Assembly (NCBI GenBank): GCA_023511725.1
Contig: JAIMAY010000018.1
Span: forward strand, 1 to 56,327
Direction of reading: 5' to 3'
DNA length: 56,327 bases
From: Alicyclobacillus sp.
Lineage (GTDB): Bacteria; Bacillota; Bacilli; Alicyclobacillales; Alicyclobacillaceae
This document shows, piece after piece, positions 1 to 7,753 of the stretch (position 1 is the first letter of the stretch; every line of letters begins with the position of its first letter). The notes beneath the pieces are model-generated. The model ran no database searches, was not told the DNA's origin, and was given only the letters and a program-made list of their open reading frames with translations. A program made the position numbers and the translations under genes.

Positions 1-494
1 ACGATGACATACACGCGACCATCCGCCTGAGCATCCTTCGCTATCAACTTGGCATCTGCAGGAAACGGTTGCGCCGGGTACATCGGGGCCTCTGCCGTTC
101 CCAGGGTCTGCACCAATCCATGGGCCCCGATGGCGGTATTTACCGTCTGCGGTCCATGGTGGAGCGAGGCCAGGGAGCTCGGCGATGCCATGTGGTGGAG
201 CCACACCTCGGCCCCGACAGCCACAACCATCAGAGCCACAGCGCCGGCCGCCGCCGCTTCCACAGTTTCGCGTCTCCCGGTCCAACGGCGCACGCGTCCG
301 CCACTCTTCGAACGCCCACCCTCAGCCGGCCCCGGTCTCCCATCGCCAGCCGCCATGACTCGGGGTGCGACAGTGCCGTCCTTCCACGGCATCTCGGCCA
401 CCAGGCTCCGCTCAATCCCTTCCCACAGCTCAAGCTTTTCTCTTTCCGACAAAGTCGGCCGATGGTTGCGGATCTCCCTCAACACACGGTCCAT
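1..494 (-). CDS. Putative anti-sigma factor (partial, runs off left edge)
   Basis: An open frame of 164 visible codons with no stop before the window edge. The first ~75 residues are hydrophilic and cytoplasmic-like. One membrane segment follows at about residues 79-99 (rich in A, V, L, G), then the start of an extracytoplasmic part. No HxxxCxxC zinc-finger anti-sigma motif is visible. Three in-frame ATGs lie in tandem (500, 497, 494). The AGGAGG site favours 494 or 497 (7 or 4 nt spacing), and the start overlaps the TGA of the upstream sigma gene, so translation is probably coupled. The anti-sigma role is inferred from topology and from its position directly after an ECF sigma gene. The family itself is not recognised. 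Confidence 0.6.
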   Translation of the reverse strand, partial: MDRVLREIRNHRPTLSEREKLELWEGIERSLVAEMPWKDGTVAPRVMAAGDGRPGPAEGGRSKSGGRVRRWTGRRETVEAAAAGAVALMVVAVGAEVWLHHMASPSSLASLHHGPQTVNTAIGAHGLVQTLGTAEAPMYPAQPFPADAKLIAKDAQADGRVYVI

Positions 495-496
495 CA

Positions 497-1027
497 TCAT
501 CCCTCCTGCCGATCCGGCGCAGCCTCGTACTCACCAGCGCCGCGACTCGGCCAGCCGAGTTCCTTCGCCAGAGCGCGGCGCGCACGCATCAGCGTGACGC
601 GCACGCTGGTCGCTGATCGTCCCAGCGCATATGCCATTTCCGCGGTGCTGAGTCCTTCCACCGCGTGCAGGTATAGGACCTGCTGCTGCATTTCCGTAAG
701 CCTGCGAATGGCATCCCACAACTCAACGCACGAGTCCATCCCGCTCTCCGTCTGTGGCCCAAACCACATGGCGTGGCGTGCTGCCGTGCGCCGACGGCGC
801 AGTTCGTCGTATACCACGTTGCGGGCGATGCGGTACAGCCATGCCCGCGCCCACTCCGGTCTTTGCAGGCCGTGCATGGCTTGGAACGCCCGCACGAAGA
901 CATCTTGCACCACATCCCTCGGGTCCACGTCCGCCGGTGCGATGAAACGCACATAGCGGCACAGTTCATCGGCGTACTGTTCAAACCATTTTCTGAGCAC
1001 CTCTCCGCGGTCCCCGAGGTCCATCAT
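497..1027 (-). CDS. ECF-type RNA polymerase sigma factor
   Basis: A 176-residue sigma-70 family protein of ECF size. Region 2 covers roughly residues 10-80 (core-binding stretch DPRDVVQDVFVRAF, then WLYRIARNVVYDELRRRR). Region 4 covers about residues 108-160, with a helix-turn-helix around LSTAEMAYALGRSATSVRVT. There is no region 3, as expected for ECF sigmas. The start at 1027 was chosen because AAAGGAGAG lies just upstream; the longer frame upstream has no sigma homology. It is followed with overlap by a one-TM protein that is probably its anti-sigma factor. An ECF-type promoter sits 32 nt upstream of the start codon, suggesting autoregulation. Neighbouring envelope genes suggest a cell-surface stress role, but that is inference. 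Confidence 0.9.
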   Translation of the reverse strand: MMDLGDRGEVLRKWFEQYADELCRYVRFIAPADVDPRDVVQDVFVRAFQAMHGLQRPEWARAWLYRIARNVVYDELRRRRTAARHAMWFGPQTESGMDSCVELWDAIRRLTEMQQQVLYLHAVEGLSTAEMAYALGRSATSVRVTLMRARRALAKELGWPSRGAGEYEAAPDRQEG

Positions 1028-1058
1028 GCCGGCCGGCTCTCTCCTTTCTACTGGACTT

Positions 1059-1085
1059 GACGAACATCCCACGGCAAGCGTTACG
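1059..1085 (-). promoter_or_regulatory. ECF-type autoregulatory promoter of the sigma gene
   Basis: On the minus strand CGTAAC (1085-1080) and CGTC (1062-1059) are separated by exactly 17 nt. This resembles promoters recognised by SigX-like ECF factors (TGTAAC-N17-CGTC class). It would place the transcript start about 25 nt before the sigma start codon, leaving room only for the ribosome binding site. Confidence 0.5.
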
Positions 1086-1107
1086 CCCGATGTCCGTTTT
1101 TCCTGAC

Positions 1108-1141
1108 AAAAAAAGCTGGCCCTGTGGCACAGGAGTCCAGC
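1108..1141 (-). terminator. Rho-independent terminator after polysaccharide deacetylase
   Basis: On the minus strand an interrupted stem (GCTGG/CCAGC outside, CCTGT/ACAGG inside) is followed by seven T residues. It lies 38 nt past the deacetylase stop codon and ends that transcript before the sigma gene promoter. Confidence 0.85.
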
Positions 1142-1179
1142 ATGCATGGCTTCATGCAAAAACCAGGTGCTATAGAAGA

Positions 1180-2076
1180 TCAAAGGGTGAACGGTAACCG
1201 GCCCAATACATGGGCAACACGAGGAGATGCCCAGGGGTAGAGCGACGGGCTCAACCATTCCTGAAACGTAGCCAGGCTCAACCCCTCATGAACACTCATG
1301 CGGCGCAACGTCAGTCGTCCGTTCCACTTTGTAGATGCGTATCCAAAATTAGATGTAACCGCCAATTTGTAACCAGCCTGTTGGACGATGGCCACCACCT
1401 GCTTGTTGTAACTACCGTAGGGATAGCAGAAGAACTCCACAGGTCTGCCAAGCAGTTGCTGCAATTCCTGTTTCGACGCGGTGACCTCATATTTCACCTT
1501 GTCTGGGGGTAACTTGGCCAAATACGGATGGTGAACCGTGTGGCAGCCAATCGTAAAAACCCCGCTGTTCTGCATCTCAAGAAGCTGCTGCCGGCTGAGA
1601 AAACCAGGGCGATTGATGGCCCCCGTTACGACAAACTCCGTCGCAACGAAATGATATTTCTTAAGGATTGGGAGAGCCATCGTATAGTTGCTGACATGCC
1701 CGTCGTCAAACGTGATCACCACAGGTCGTGACGGTAACGGGGTGTGATAGCGCATGGCGTCGTACAGTTGATCCAGCGTTACCGTGTGAAAATGGTGCGC
1801 GTACAGCCAAGCCATCTCCTGCTGAAATTGGCCTGGCTCCAACGCCCATGGCCAGTTCGGACGATACGCTGTATCGTGATACTCCAAGATGGGGACCCAT
1901 TCCGGCACCTGGGTGTTGCCGGCGGTCTCCAGCTTCGTCGGGGAATGGCTTGTCACGACCAAGCGAACCCGTGGCATCGAGACAAGCGCCAAGACCAAGA
2001 TGATGATACAGACCGTTAGCGACATCCAGAGCGGCCATCGACGACGAAACCACCGAGCACGCTTTGTCCAGTCCAT
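1180..2076 (-). CDS. Membrane-anchored polysaccharide deacetylase (NodB domain)
   Basis: A 298-residue protein with a basic N-terminus (KRARWFRRRW) and one membrane segment at about residues 15-35, so the catalytic domain faces outside. The NodB-fold carbohydrate esterase 4 domain spans roughly residues 60-280. Motif 1 is TFDDG (catalytic Asp and metal-binding Asp), motif 2 is CHTVHHPYL (metal-binding His pair), and FCYPYGSYN follows. It probably removes N-acetyl groups from peptidoglycan or another surface glycan; the exact substrate cannot be read from sequence. It has its own sigma-A-like promoter and terminator and lies between the ECF sigma gene and the teichoic-acid-type locus, so an envelope modification role fits. 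Confidence 0.85.
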   Translation of the reverse strand: MDWTKRARWFRRRWPLWMSLTVCIIILVLALVSMPRVRLVVTSHSPTKLETAGNTQVPEWVPILEYHDTAYRPNWPWALEPGQFQQEMAWLYAHHFHTVTLDQLYDAMRYHTPLPSRPVVITFDDGHVSNYTMALPILKKYHFVATEFVVTGAINRPGFLSRQQLLEMQNSGVFTIGCHTVHHPYLAKLPPDKVKYEVTASKQELQQLLGRPVEFFCYPYGSYNKQVVAIVQQAGYKLAVTSNFGYASTKWNGRLTLRRMSVHEGLSLATFQEWLSPSLYPWASPRVAHVLGRLPFTL

Positions 2077-2159
2077 CTGCGACTATCCCCCATCCATTTC
2101 CGATGCAGCCGTCAACGTGCACACAGCGTGACAGACTACAAAAGCATATCCGCAGCTGG

Positions 2160-2188
2160 ATCATGCTTGATTGCCTATGCCACGTCAA
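2160..2188 (-). promoter_or_regulatory. Sigma-A-type promoter of the polysaccharide deacetylase
   Basis: On the minus strand TTGACG (2188-2183) is followed after 17 nt by CATGAT (2165-2160). The start codon is about 85 nt downstream. The same -10 hexamer and spacing appear in the promoter of the glycosyltransferase/phosphotransferase fusion gene next to it. Confidence 0.45.
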
Positions 2189-2258
2189 GCCCCTGCGGAC
2201 GACCTCGGACGAGGGCTGGACCCGTTCCGCATCCCAGCATCGTACTGCAGGCACCTGC

Positions 2259-4544
2259 TTACCGCAGGAATGTGTCGATGAACCGCTTGGCGGCAAGGCC
2301 GTCCCGGTCGTCGAAAAAGCGTGTAGCGAACGCGTTCACCTTGCTCAGATCCCATCGTTGTTCCACGATGTGCTCCACGAGTTCCTCTGTTGTGCGTGAG
2401 ATGGGACCGGGTACGAAGGATTCATACTCGTAGTAGAACCCACGTTCGGCCAAATAACTATCCAAGTCGTACGCATAGAACAACATCGGTCGCCCCAACA
2501 CACTGTAGTCAAAAATGACCGATGAGTAGTCCGTCACCAGGATATCGGAGAGCACCATAAGTTCGTGGATATCGGCGCAATCCGACAAGTTCAACACAAA
2601 GTCATCGAGGCCCTTCGGCATCCCTGTGACTTGCCGTACGGCGGGATGCAGCTTTAACAGCACAACGTAGTCCCGGCCCAGTACGGCCTTCATATACTGC
2701 AGGTCGATGTCAAGTTTAAAGCGACGACGCTGCGCCGGGCGACCCCGAAAGGTGGGAGCATACAAAATACGTTTCTTACCCAGCAGCATAGGAAATTGCG
2801 AACCATAACGTTCGTGAACGGTGACTGCAAATTCACGGTTCCATAGGATATCGGTCTGTGGCACGCCGAGGGGCAACACATCCTTCGGGTCCATGTTGAA
2901 CGCCTCAGCATAGTGAGGTACGACTTCGCGCGAACTCACGATCACCTTCGTATACGAGCGATGCGCCTTCAACTCAAAATCTAACGAGTTGGCATCCCCT
3001 GATCCGACCGCACTGATGCCGAATTTCTTGAAGGCACCTGCCGCATGCCAAACCTGCACGACCTCTCCGTCTCGACGTCCACGCAATCCGTACAACGGAG
3101 GATAGTAGTCATCGACCACCACAACGGAGGCTGTCCCCAGATGAAAGAATTGTACACATTTCTGCCATAGATTCCGATCCCGCTTCAACAAGGTGCAAAT
3201 CTTCCAATCCGGACGGTCGCGACGTACAGCATCAGCAATGACTGCCAGGTTCCCCTCGAGATTCGAAGACTTGTTGGACGCAAGCACGACTTTCTTGCGA
3301 TGAACCGGCAACAGCTTGGCCATGGCAAACACCACGTGTTTGGTGAGCCCCAGCTCGAGTTTCGTCCGATATCCACGAATCCGGGTTCGGCACTTCTGCT
3401 TCCAAAGCGTCTGTGCTCTCTTCTTTACGCGACGCCATAACGTGGTCATCACCCAGATCAGCGCATTATGCTGTGCCCTGACAAGTGTCTCACGGTACAA
3501 TCGCCACAGCGCCAGCAAAGCCTTGCCTCGCAGGTTCCGGCCCCTAGCGAGCGGGCCAATCAAGATCAAGTACAACACATAGGGTGTTGCGTTCAACAAG
3601 TCGGATGGTAGCGTCGCGACCCATGCACGCATTCGCTGGAGTGCTTGAGATTGAACGTCAGCATCCCGCGTGCGGAGAGCGGCAACACAGCGCGGCCAAA
3701 TGTCGCATCGCATGACACGTTCGAGATAATAACTTCGAAGTTCCGGATGATCGCGTAGTTGCTCATCGTTCAAACGCAGCATCTCAAACAGGTCCGCGAG
3801 GGAGTCAATGGGCGCCTGCAGAGCCGACTGGGTTAAGGACGCCCCTTCCTCCCGCACGCGATAAAAGTATACAGGCGAAGAGACGGTGTAAATTTTCCTT
3901 GCGCGCAAATAGGCCCGCAGCACGAAAGGCTGATCCTCGCCAAGGCGAAGGTGTTCGGGAAACCAGTTATCTTCCACCACATGGCGCCGATAGAGTTTTG
4001 CACACGGTCCCAGGGCGTACAGCACACCCGGATGGGTGTACAAGGTTTTGGGTCCCGGTGTGTTCACACCCTTGCACTGTTGGATTTGAATGAACCACTG
4101 GCGCGTGCCCTGAAAACGGACCATCGGCCCCATGGTGATATCAGCCTCGTGTTCAACGGCCGCCCGATGCAGGACCTCCAAGGCGTCAGGCGACAAGACG
4201 TCATCGGAATCCAAAAAGAACACGTAATCCCCCTGTGCCACCCGCAGCCCATGATTTCTTGCGGCCGCCGGGCCTCGGTTGGGTTGCCGCACCAGGTGGA
4301 TGATGTCCGGATACCGCTCGACGTAGGAAGCAATAATTTCTGCGGTATCATCCGTGGAACCGTCGTCGACGAACACCACTTCCATGTTCGGATAGGTTTG
4401 CTTCAGGAGTGACTCTATGGTCTCGCGGATATACGCGGATACATTGTACACAGGCACAATGACCGTAATTTTGTCCAAGGGCTCGGCACACGTTTCATGC
4501 GCATCGACTTGGTCTGTACGAAGTTCCTTGACGTTGATCGACAC
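2259..4544 (-). CDS. Fusion: family 2 glycosyltransferase + CDP-glycerol/ribitol phosphotransferase
   Basis: A 761-residue two-domain protein. The N-terminal GT-A domain (about residues 25-260) has the family 2 hallmarks TVIVPVYNV, VVFVDDGSTDDT and a DSDD motif (FFLDSDD). A basic linker leads to a C-terminal TagF/TarL-type domain (about 420-755) with QVWHAAGAFKKFG, KRILYAPTFRG, LLKLHP and VTDYSSVIFDYSVLGRP, which bind the CDP-alditol and phosphate groups in this family. It presumably adds a sugar and/or polymerises polyol phosphate on a wall or capsular polymer at the inner membrane face. Start is GTG, with AAGGGG ten nt upstream. It is divergent from tarI-tarJ, so the polymer is likely ribitol-phosphate based (inference). 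Confidence 0.85.
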   Translation of the reverse strand: MSINVKELRTDQVDAHETCAEPLDKITVIVPVYNVSAYIRETIESLLKQTYPNMEVVFVDDGSTDDTAEIIASYVERYPDIIHLVRQPNRGPAAARNHGLRVAQGDYVFFLDSDDVLSPDALEVLHRAAVEHEADITMGPMVRFQGTRQWFIQIQQCKGVNTPGPKTLYTHPGVLYALGPCAKLYRRHVVEDNWFPEHLRLGEDQPFVLRAYLRARKIYTVSSPVYFYRVREEGASLTQSALQAPIDSLADLFEMLRLNDEQLRDHPELRSYYLERVMRCDIWPRCVAALRTRDADVQSQALQRMRAWVATLPSDLLNATPYVLYLILIGPLARGRNLRGKALLALWRLYRETLVRAQHNALIWVMTTLWRRVKKRAQTLWKQKCRTRIRGYRTKLELGLTKHVVFAMAKLLPVHRKKVVLASNKSSNLEGNLAVIADAVRRDRPDWKICTLLKRDRNLWQKCVQFFHLGTASVVVVDDYYPPLYGLRGRRDGEVVQVWHAAGAFKKFGISAVGSGDANSLDFELKAHRSYTKVIVSSREVVPHYAEAFNMDPKDVLPLGVPQTDILWNREFAVTVHERYGSQFPMLLGKKRILYAPTFRGRPAQRRRFKLDIDLQYMKAVLGRDYVVLLKLHPAVRQVTGMPKGLDDFVLNLSDCADIHELMVLSDILVTDYSSVIFDYSVLGRPMLFYAYDLDSYLAERGFYYEYESFVPGPISRTTEELVEHIVEQRWDLSKVNAFATRFFDDRDGLAAKRFIDTFLR

Positions 4545-4632
4545 CGACGTGCAACCCCTTCCGACCTGTCGCGGTCCAGGCCTCTATGCTTTACATTGAC
4601 ATCTGGCTACGATGGACCGAACTACGTATGAT

Positions 4633-4661
4633 ATCATGAAGCGGGCGGCGCGAAGTGTCAA
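4633..4661 (-). promoter_or_regulatory. Sigma-A-type promoter of the GT2/phosphotransferase fusion
   Basis: Minus strand TTGACA (4661-4656), 17 nt spacer, CATGAT (4638-4633). A perfect 10-bp palindrome ATGATATCAT (4628-4637) overlaps the -10 and could be an operator in this divergent intergenic region. A convincing plus-strand promoter for tarI was not found. Confidence 0.5.
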
Positions 4662-4741
4662 CCAATAACCAGAATTCTCTTGTTCGACATCTTCCTGTTG
4701 GGCGCCGGACGGTGAGACTGTGCCACGGAGGGAACGGGCAA

Positions 4742-5455
4742 ATGATATATGCACTGATCCTAGCGGCAGGCAAGGGTACCCGCATGGGCAATGTGGATTT
4801 GCCGAAGCAGTTCATGCAACTCGGATCACGGCCCATCGTGATCCACACCGTGGAGAAATTTATGCTCCATGATGCATTGGACCGAATCATCGTCGTTGCT
4901 CCGCAGGATTGGTTGCAGTACACCACAGACATTTTGAATCGCTACATCGGTCATGACCCGCGTCTCATGGTCACTGCAGGCGGGCCTGACCGCAACGAGT
5001 CCATTATGAATGCTCTTCGCTATGTGGACAAGCAGTTCGGTATTCAAGCGGATGACATCGTGATCACGCACGATTCCGTCCGACCCTTTGTCACGCGGCG
5101 TATCATCGAGGAAAACATTCAGTACGCGCTGGAAACAGGCGCGGTGGACACCGTGATCCCCGCCATCGACACGATTGTCAAGAGCACCAGCGGGCAGTAC
5201 ATCGACGAGATCCCTTATCGGACCGAGATGTACCAGGGTCAAACACCGCAGAGTTTCAACGCACGAAAACTCATGCACCTTTACGGGGAGTTGTCGGCCG
5301 AGGAGCGGAGCACGCTGACGGACGCCTGCAAGATCTTTACATTGCGTCAACAACCCGTGCGCCTCGTCCGTGGAGAGGTATTCAACATTAAGATCACCAC
5401 GCCGTATGACCTCAAGGTGGCGGAGGCTTTGCTGGAAGGAGGCACGCACCATTGA
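4742..5455 (+). CDS. tarI: D-ribitol-5-phosphate cytidylyltransferase (TarI-like)
   Basis: A 237-residue IspD/TarI-family nucleotidyltransferase that makes CDP-ribitol from CTP and ribitol 5-phosphate. The signature LAAGKGTRMG near the N-terminus binds CTP, followed by LPKQF and the conserved AGGPDRNESI and ITHDSVRPFV. The family alone does not distinguish TarI from IspD. TarI is preferred because the next gene is a TarJ-type reductase and two CDP-polyol phosphotransferases flank the pair. The start at 4742 is supported by GGAGGG ten nt upstream; the frame extends further upstream without homology. Its stop codon overlaps the TTG start of tarJ. Confidence 0.85.
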   Translation: MIYALILAAGKGTRMGNVDLPKQFMQLGSRPIVIHTVEKFMLHDALDRIIVVAPQDWLQYTTDILNRYIGHDPRLMVTAGGPDRNESIMNALRYVDKQFGIQADDIVITHDSVRPFVTRRIIEENIQYALETGAVDTVIPAIDTIVKSTSGQYIDEIPYRTEMYQGQTPQSFNARKLMHLYGELSAEERSTLTDACKIFTLRQQPVRLVRGEVFNIKITTPYDLKVAEALLEGGTHH

Positions 5456-6477
5456 TCAATCAGGTGTACCGCCTCGTTGCACCCCGCAGATTTGAGATCG
5501 CGTATACGGAGTGCAGCTTGCAATCCTCCGGCGTGATCGTGCGCCCTCAGTACTTGTCCATCTGTGCGGCGGATCAACGGTACTACACGGGATCCCGGGC
5601 CAAGGAAGTGTTGCAGCAGAAGCTCCCCATGGCCCTCATTCACGAGGCGATGGGCATTGTTGTCCATGATCCGCAGGGTCACTGGGCTCACGGCACCAGG
5701 GTGGTTCTTATTCCAAACCACCCGACAGAAAGCGATGATGTTGTCGCGGAGAATTATCTTCGATCCAGCAAGTTTTGCTCGAGCTCGCGTGACGGGTTCA
5801 TGCAGGATTATGTGGTGGTGGCCCGGGATCGACTGGTCGAGGTCCCCTCCTGCGTATCGCCGACGGTCGCAGCATTCACAGAACTCGTCAGCGTTAGCAC
5901 GCATGCCATTGACCGCTTTGCCGTGCGGGCCCATGAGCGACGTGATGTGCTCGGGGTGTGGGGGGACGGAAACCTCGGTTTCATTGTGGCGCTGTTGCTA
6001 AAAAAGCAGTATCCGCGAAGCCAGGTGTATGTATTTGGCAAGACCGAGCATAAGCTTGCCCATTTTTCGTTCGCCGACGGTACCTACCTGATCGATGCGA
6101 TTCCTAGAGACCTCACCGTACACCACGCATTTGAGTGCACCGGCGGGATGGGCAGCCAAGTTGCCATCGCTCAAATCATTGATCGCATCGAACCTGAAGG
6201 CACGATTTCTCTGCTGGGCGTCTCCGAATTGCCAGTGGAAGTCAATACGCGCATGGTTCTCGAAAAAGGACTCACCTTGTTCGGCAGCAGCCGGAGCGGA
6301 CGGGCTGATTTCCTGCGAGCGGTAGAAATCCTTCAAACCCAGGCTGACGTGCCCCAGTATCTTCAGACGTTGGTGGGCACCGTCTGTGACGTCCATTCCA
6401 TCCAAGATATGGTGAACGCCTTTGAAACGGATCTCACAACATCTTGGGGCAAAACGGTCATGGCGTGGAACGTATGA
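5452..6477 (+). CDS. tarJ: Ribulose-5-phosphate reductase (TarJ-like), NADPH-dependent
   Basis: A 341-residue zinc-type medium-chain dehydrogenase that would reduce ribulose 5-phosphate to ribitol 5-phosphate for TarI. The N-terminal catalytic half includes LSICAADQRYYTG (conserved Cys region) and HEAMGIV (His-Glu of the zinc site). The nucleotide-binding part contains VWGDGNLGFIVALLL, a GxGxxG-like motif with Asp in the second position. The start is TTG overlapping the tarI stop (TTGA), with AAGGAGG nine nt upstream, so translation is coupled. The partner TarI, the gene order and the motifs agree with the Bacillus/Staphylococcus TarIJ pair. Confidence 0.85.
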   Translation: MINQVYRLVAPRRFEIAYTECSLQSSGVIVRPQYLSICAADQRYYTGSRAKEVLQQKLPMALIHEAMGIVVHDPQGHWAHGTRVVLIPNHPTESDDVVAENYLRSSKFCSSSRDGFMQDYVVVARDRLVEVPSCVSPTVAAFTELVSVSTHAIDRFAVRAHERRDVLGVWGDGNLGFIVALLLKKQYPRSQVYVFGKTEHKLAHFSFADGTYLIDAIPRDLTVHHAFECTGGMGSQVAIAQIIDRIEPEGTISLLGVSELPVEVNTRMVLEKGLTLFGSSRSGRADFLRAVEILQTQADVPQYLQTLVGTVCDVHSIQDMVNAFETDLTTSWGKTVMAWNV

Positions 6478-7643
6478 TGCAGCGTACGTACAGACGATGG
6501 TCAACAAAATTCGCTAAATTTGTGGTTCGCCTGGGGTTTGCCTGCGGAAAGTGTCTCCCTGTGCGCCGAGCACGATGGACGTTTGCGTCCATGCGAACCC
6601 CGTCTCCAAAGGGGAATCTGGCAGCCGTTGTTGGCGCCTTGGAACGGGCCGGCTGGCACGGCGAACGCGTTTTTCTATTTCATCGCTACAGCAAGACCGT
6701 GATTGGGCAGTGTTCCACTGCATGGTACTTCCTCCGTGCCGGTTATCATCTCGCCAGATCACGTTACTTTGTGATTGACGACTACTTTTTTCCGGCTTAC
6801 GTGATCCAACCACGAGCAGGGACGGACATCGTCCAACTGTGGCACGCCGCCGGGGCGTTCAAGAAGTTTGGATACAGCGCCATCGGCACAGAATTCGGTC
6901 CAAGCCAGCGCTACCTCCAAGAGGTACCTGTGCACGCCAACTATTCGTGGGTCTTTGTCAGCGCGCGAGAGGTCGTACCGTTTTATGCGGAGGCATTCAA
7001 CATGCCTGAGGAGCGCGTGTTGCCCCTGGGCGTGCCCCGCACGGATGTCTTTTTTGATGATCACGCAAGGCAAGCCGCTCGGCAGCACCTCATTCGGTCA
7101 CATCCCGAGTTGGCCCATCGCAAAATTGTTCTCTACGCGCCCACGTATCGCGGGCGCAGCTACACGCCCGACGAGTTCGTCCTGCCACTGCAAGCACGGC
7201 AGATGGCAGAGCGACTGGGTGATGCATACGCCCTGGTGGTTCACCTTCACCCCTATGTTCGTCGTTGGCGGTGGCCGGAAGGGGAAGAGGCGCCTCGTTT
7301 TGCCTATGTGGTGGACGACATGAGCATGGAGGAACTCATGTTTGTAGCCGACGTGCTGGTGACCGATTATTCGTCAGTCATCTTTGACTTCAGCCTATTG
7401 GACCGGCCGATGGCGTTCCTGGCGCCTGATCTTGAAGATTACCTGCGCGAACGGAATTTTTATTACAACTACATGGACCTTGTGCCGGGCCCAATTTTCC
7501 GCGACACCGCATCTTTGTCCGAGTGGATCCAGCGCAGAGAATTCGACATGGCTCAGATCAAACGGTTCAGAGACCGATTCTTCGACCACCAGGACGGTCA
7601 TTCGTCCGATAGGATTGTACGCTACCTACTGGAGCGCGCCTAA
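6474..7643 (+). CDS. CDP-glycerol/CDP-ribitol phosphotransferase family protein (TagB/TarL-like)
   Basis: A 389-residue single-domain member of the same family as the C-terminal half of the divergent fusion protein. Shared motifs are QLWHAAGAFKKFG, SAREVVPFYAEAFNMP, KIVLYAPTYRG, VVHLHPY and VTDYSSVIFDFSLLDRP. It transfers glycerol- or ribitol-phosphate units to a lipid-linked wall or capsular precursor on the cytoplasmic membrane. The start at 6474 (or the adjacent ATG at 6477) overlaps the tarJ stop codon in ATGA. A TTG further upstream has no ribosome binding site. With tarIJ just before it, use of CDP-ribitol is more likely than CDP-glycerol, but primer versus polymerase activity cannot be decided. 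Confidence 0.8.
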   Translation: MMQRTYRRWSTKFAKFVVRLGFACGKCLPVRRARWTFASMRTPSPKGNLAAVVGALERAGWHGERVFLFHRYSKTVIGQCSTAWYFLRAGYHLARSRYFVIDDYFFPAYVIQPRAGTDIVQLWHAAGAFKKFGYSAIGTEFGPSQRYLQEVPVHANYSWVFVSAREVVPFYAEAFNMPEERVLPLGVPRTDVFFDDHARQAARQHLIRSHPELAHRKIVLYAPTYRGRSYTPDEFVLPLQARQMAERLGDAYALVVHLHPYVRRWRWPEGEEAPRFAYVVDDMSMEELMFVADVLVTDYSSVIFDFSLLDRPMAFLAPDLEDYLRERNFYYNYMDLVPGPIFRDTASLSEWIQRREFDMAQIKRFRDRFFDHQDGHSSDRIVRYLLERA

Positions 7644-7691
7644 CGTTTGCATTACCCGGCCCTCCGTGTCCGTACCTGCGACTAGGCTTGC

Positions 7692-7712
7692 GGGAGGGGA
7701 ACCCCCCCTCCC
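7692..7712. terminator. GC-rich hairpin between convergent genes (possible bidirectional terminator)
   Basis: Perfect 8-bp stem GGGAGGGG/CCCCTCCC with a 5-nt loop, placed between the end of the phosphotransferase gene and the end of transketolase. It lacks a U-tract on either strand, so it is only a weak terminator candidate. Confidence 0.35.
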
Positions 7713-7753
7713 TGCGCATTTGTCTCGGCCGCGCTGATCAACCAGCCCTGCCC

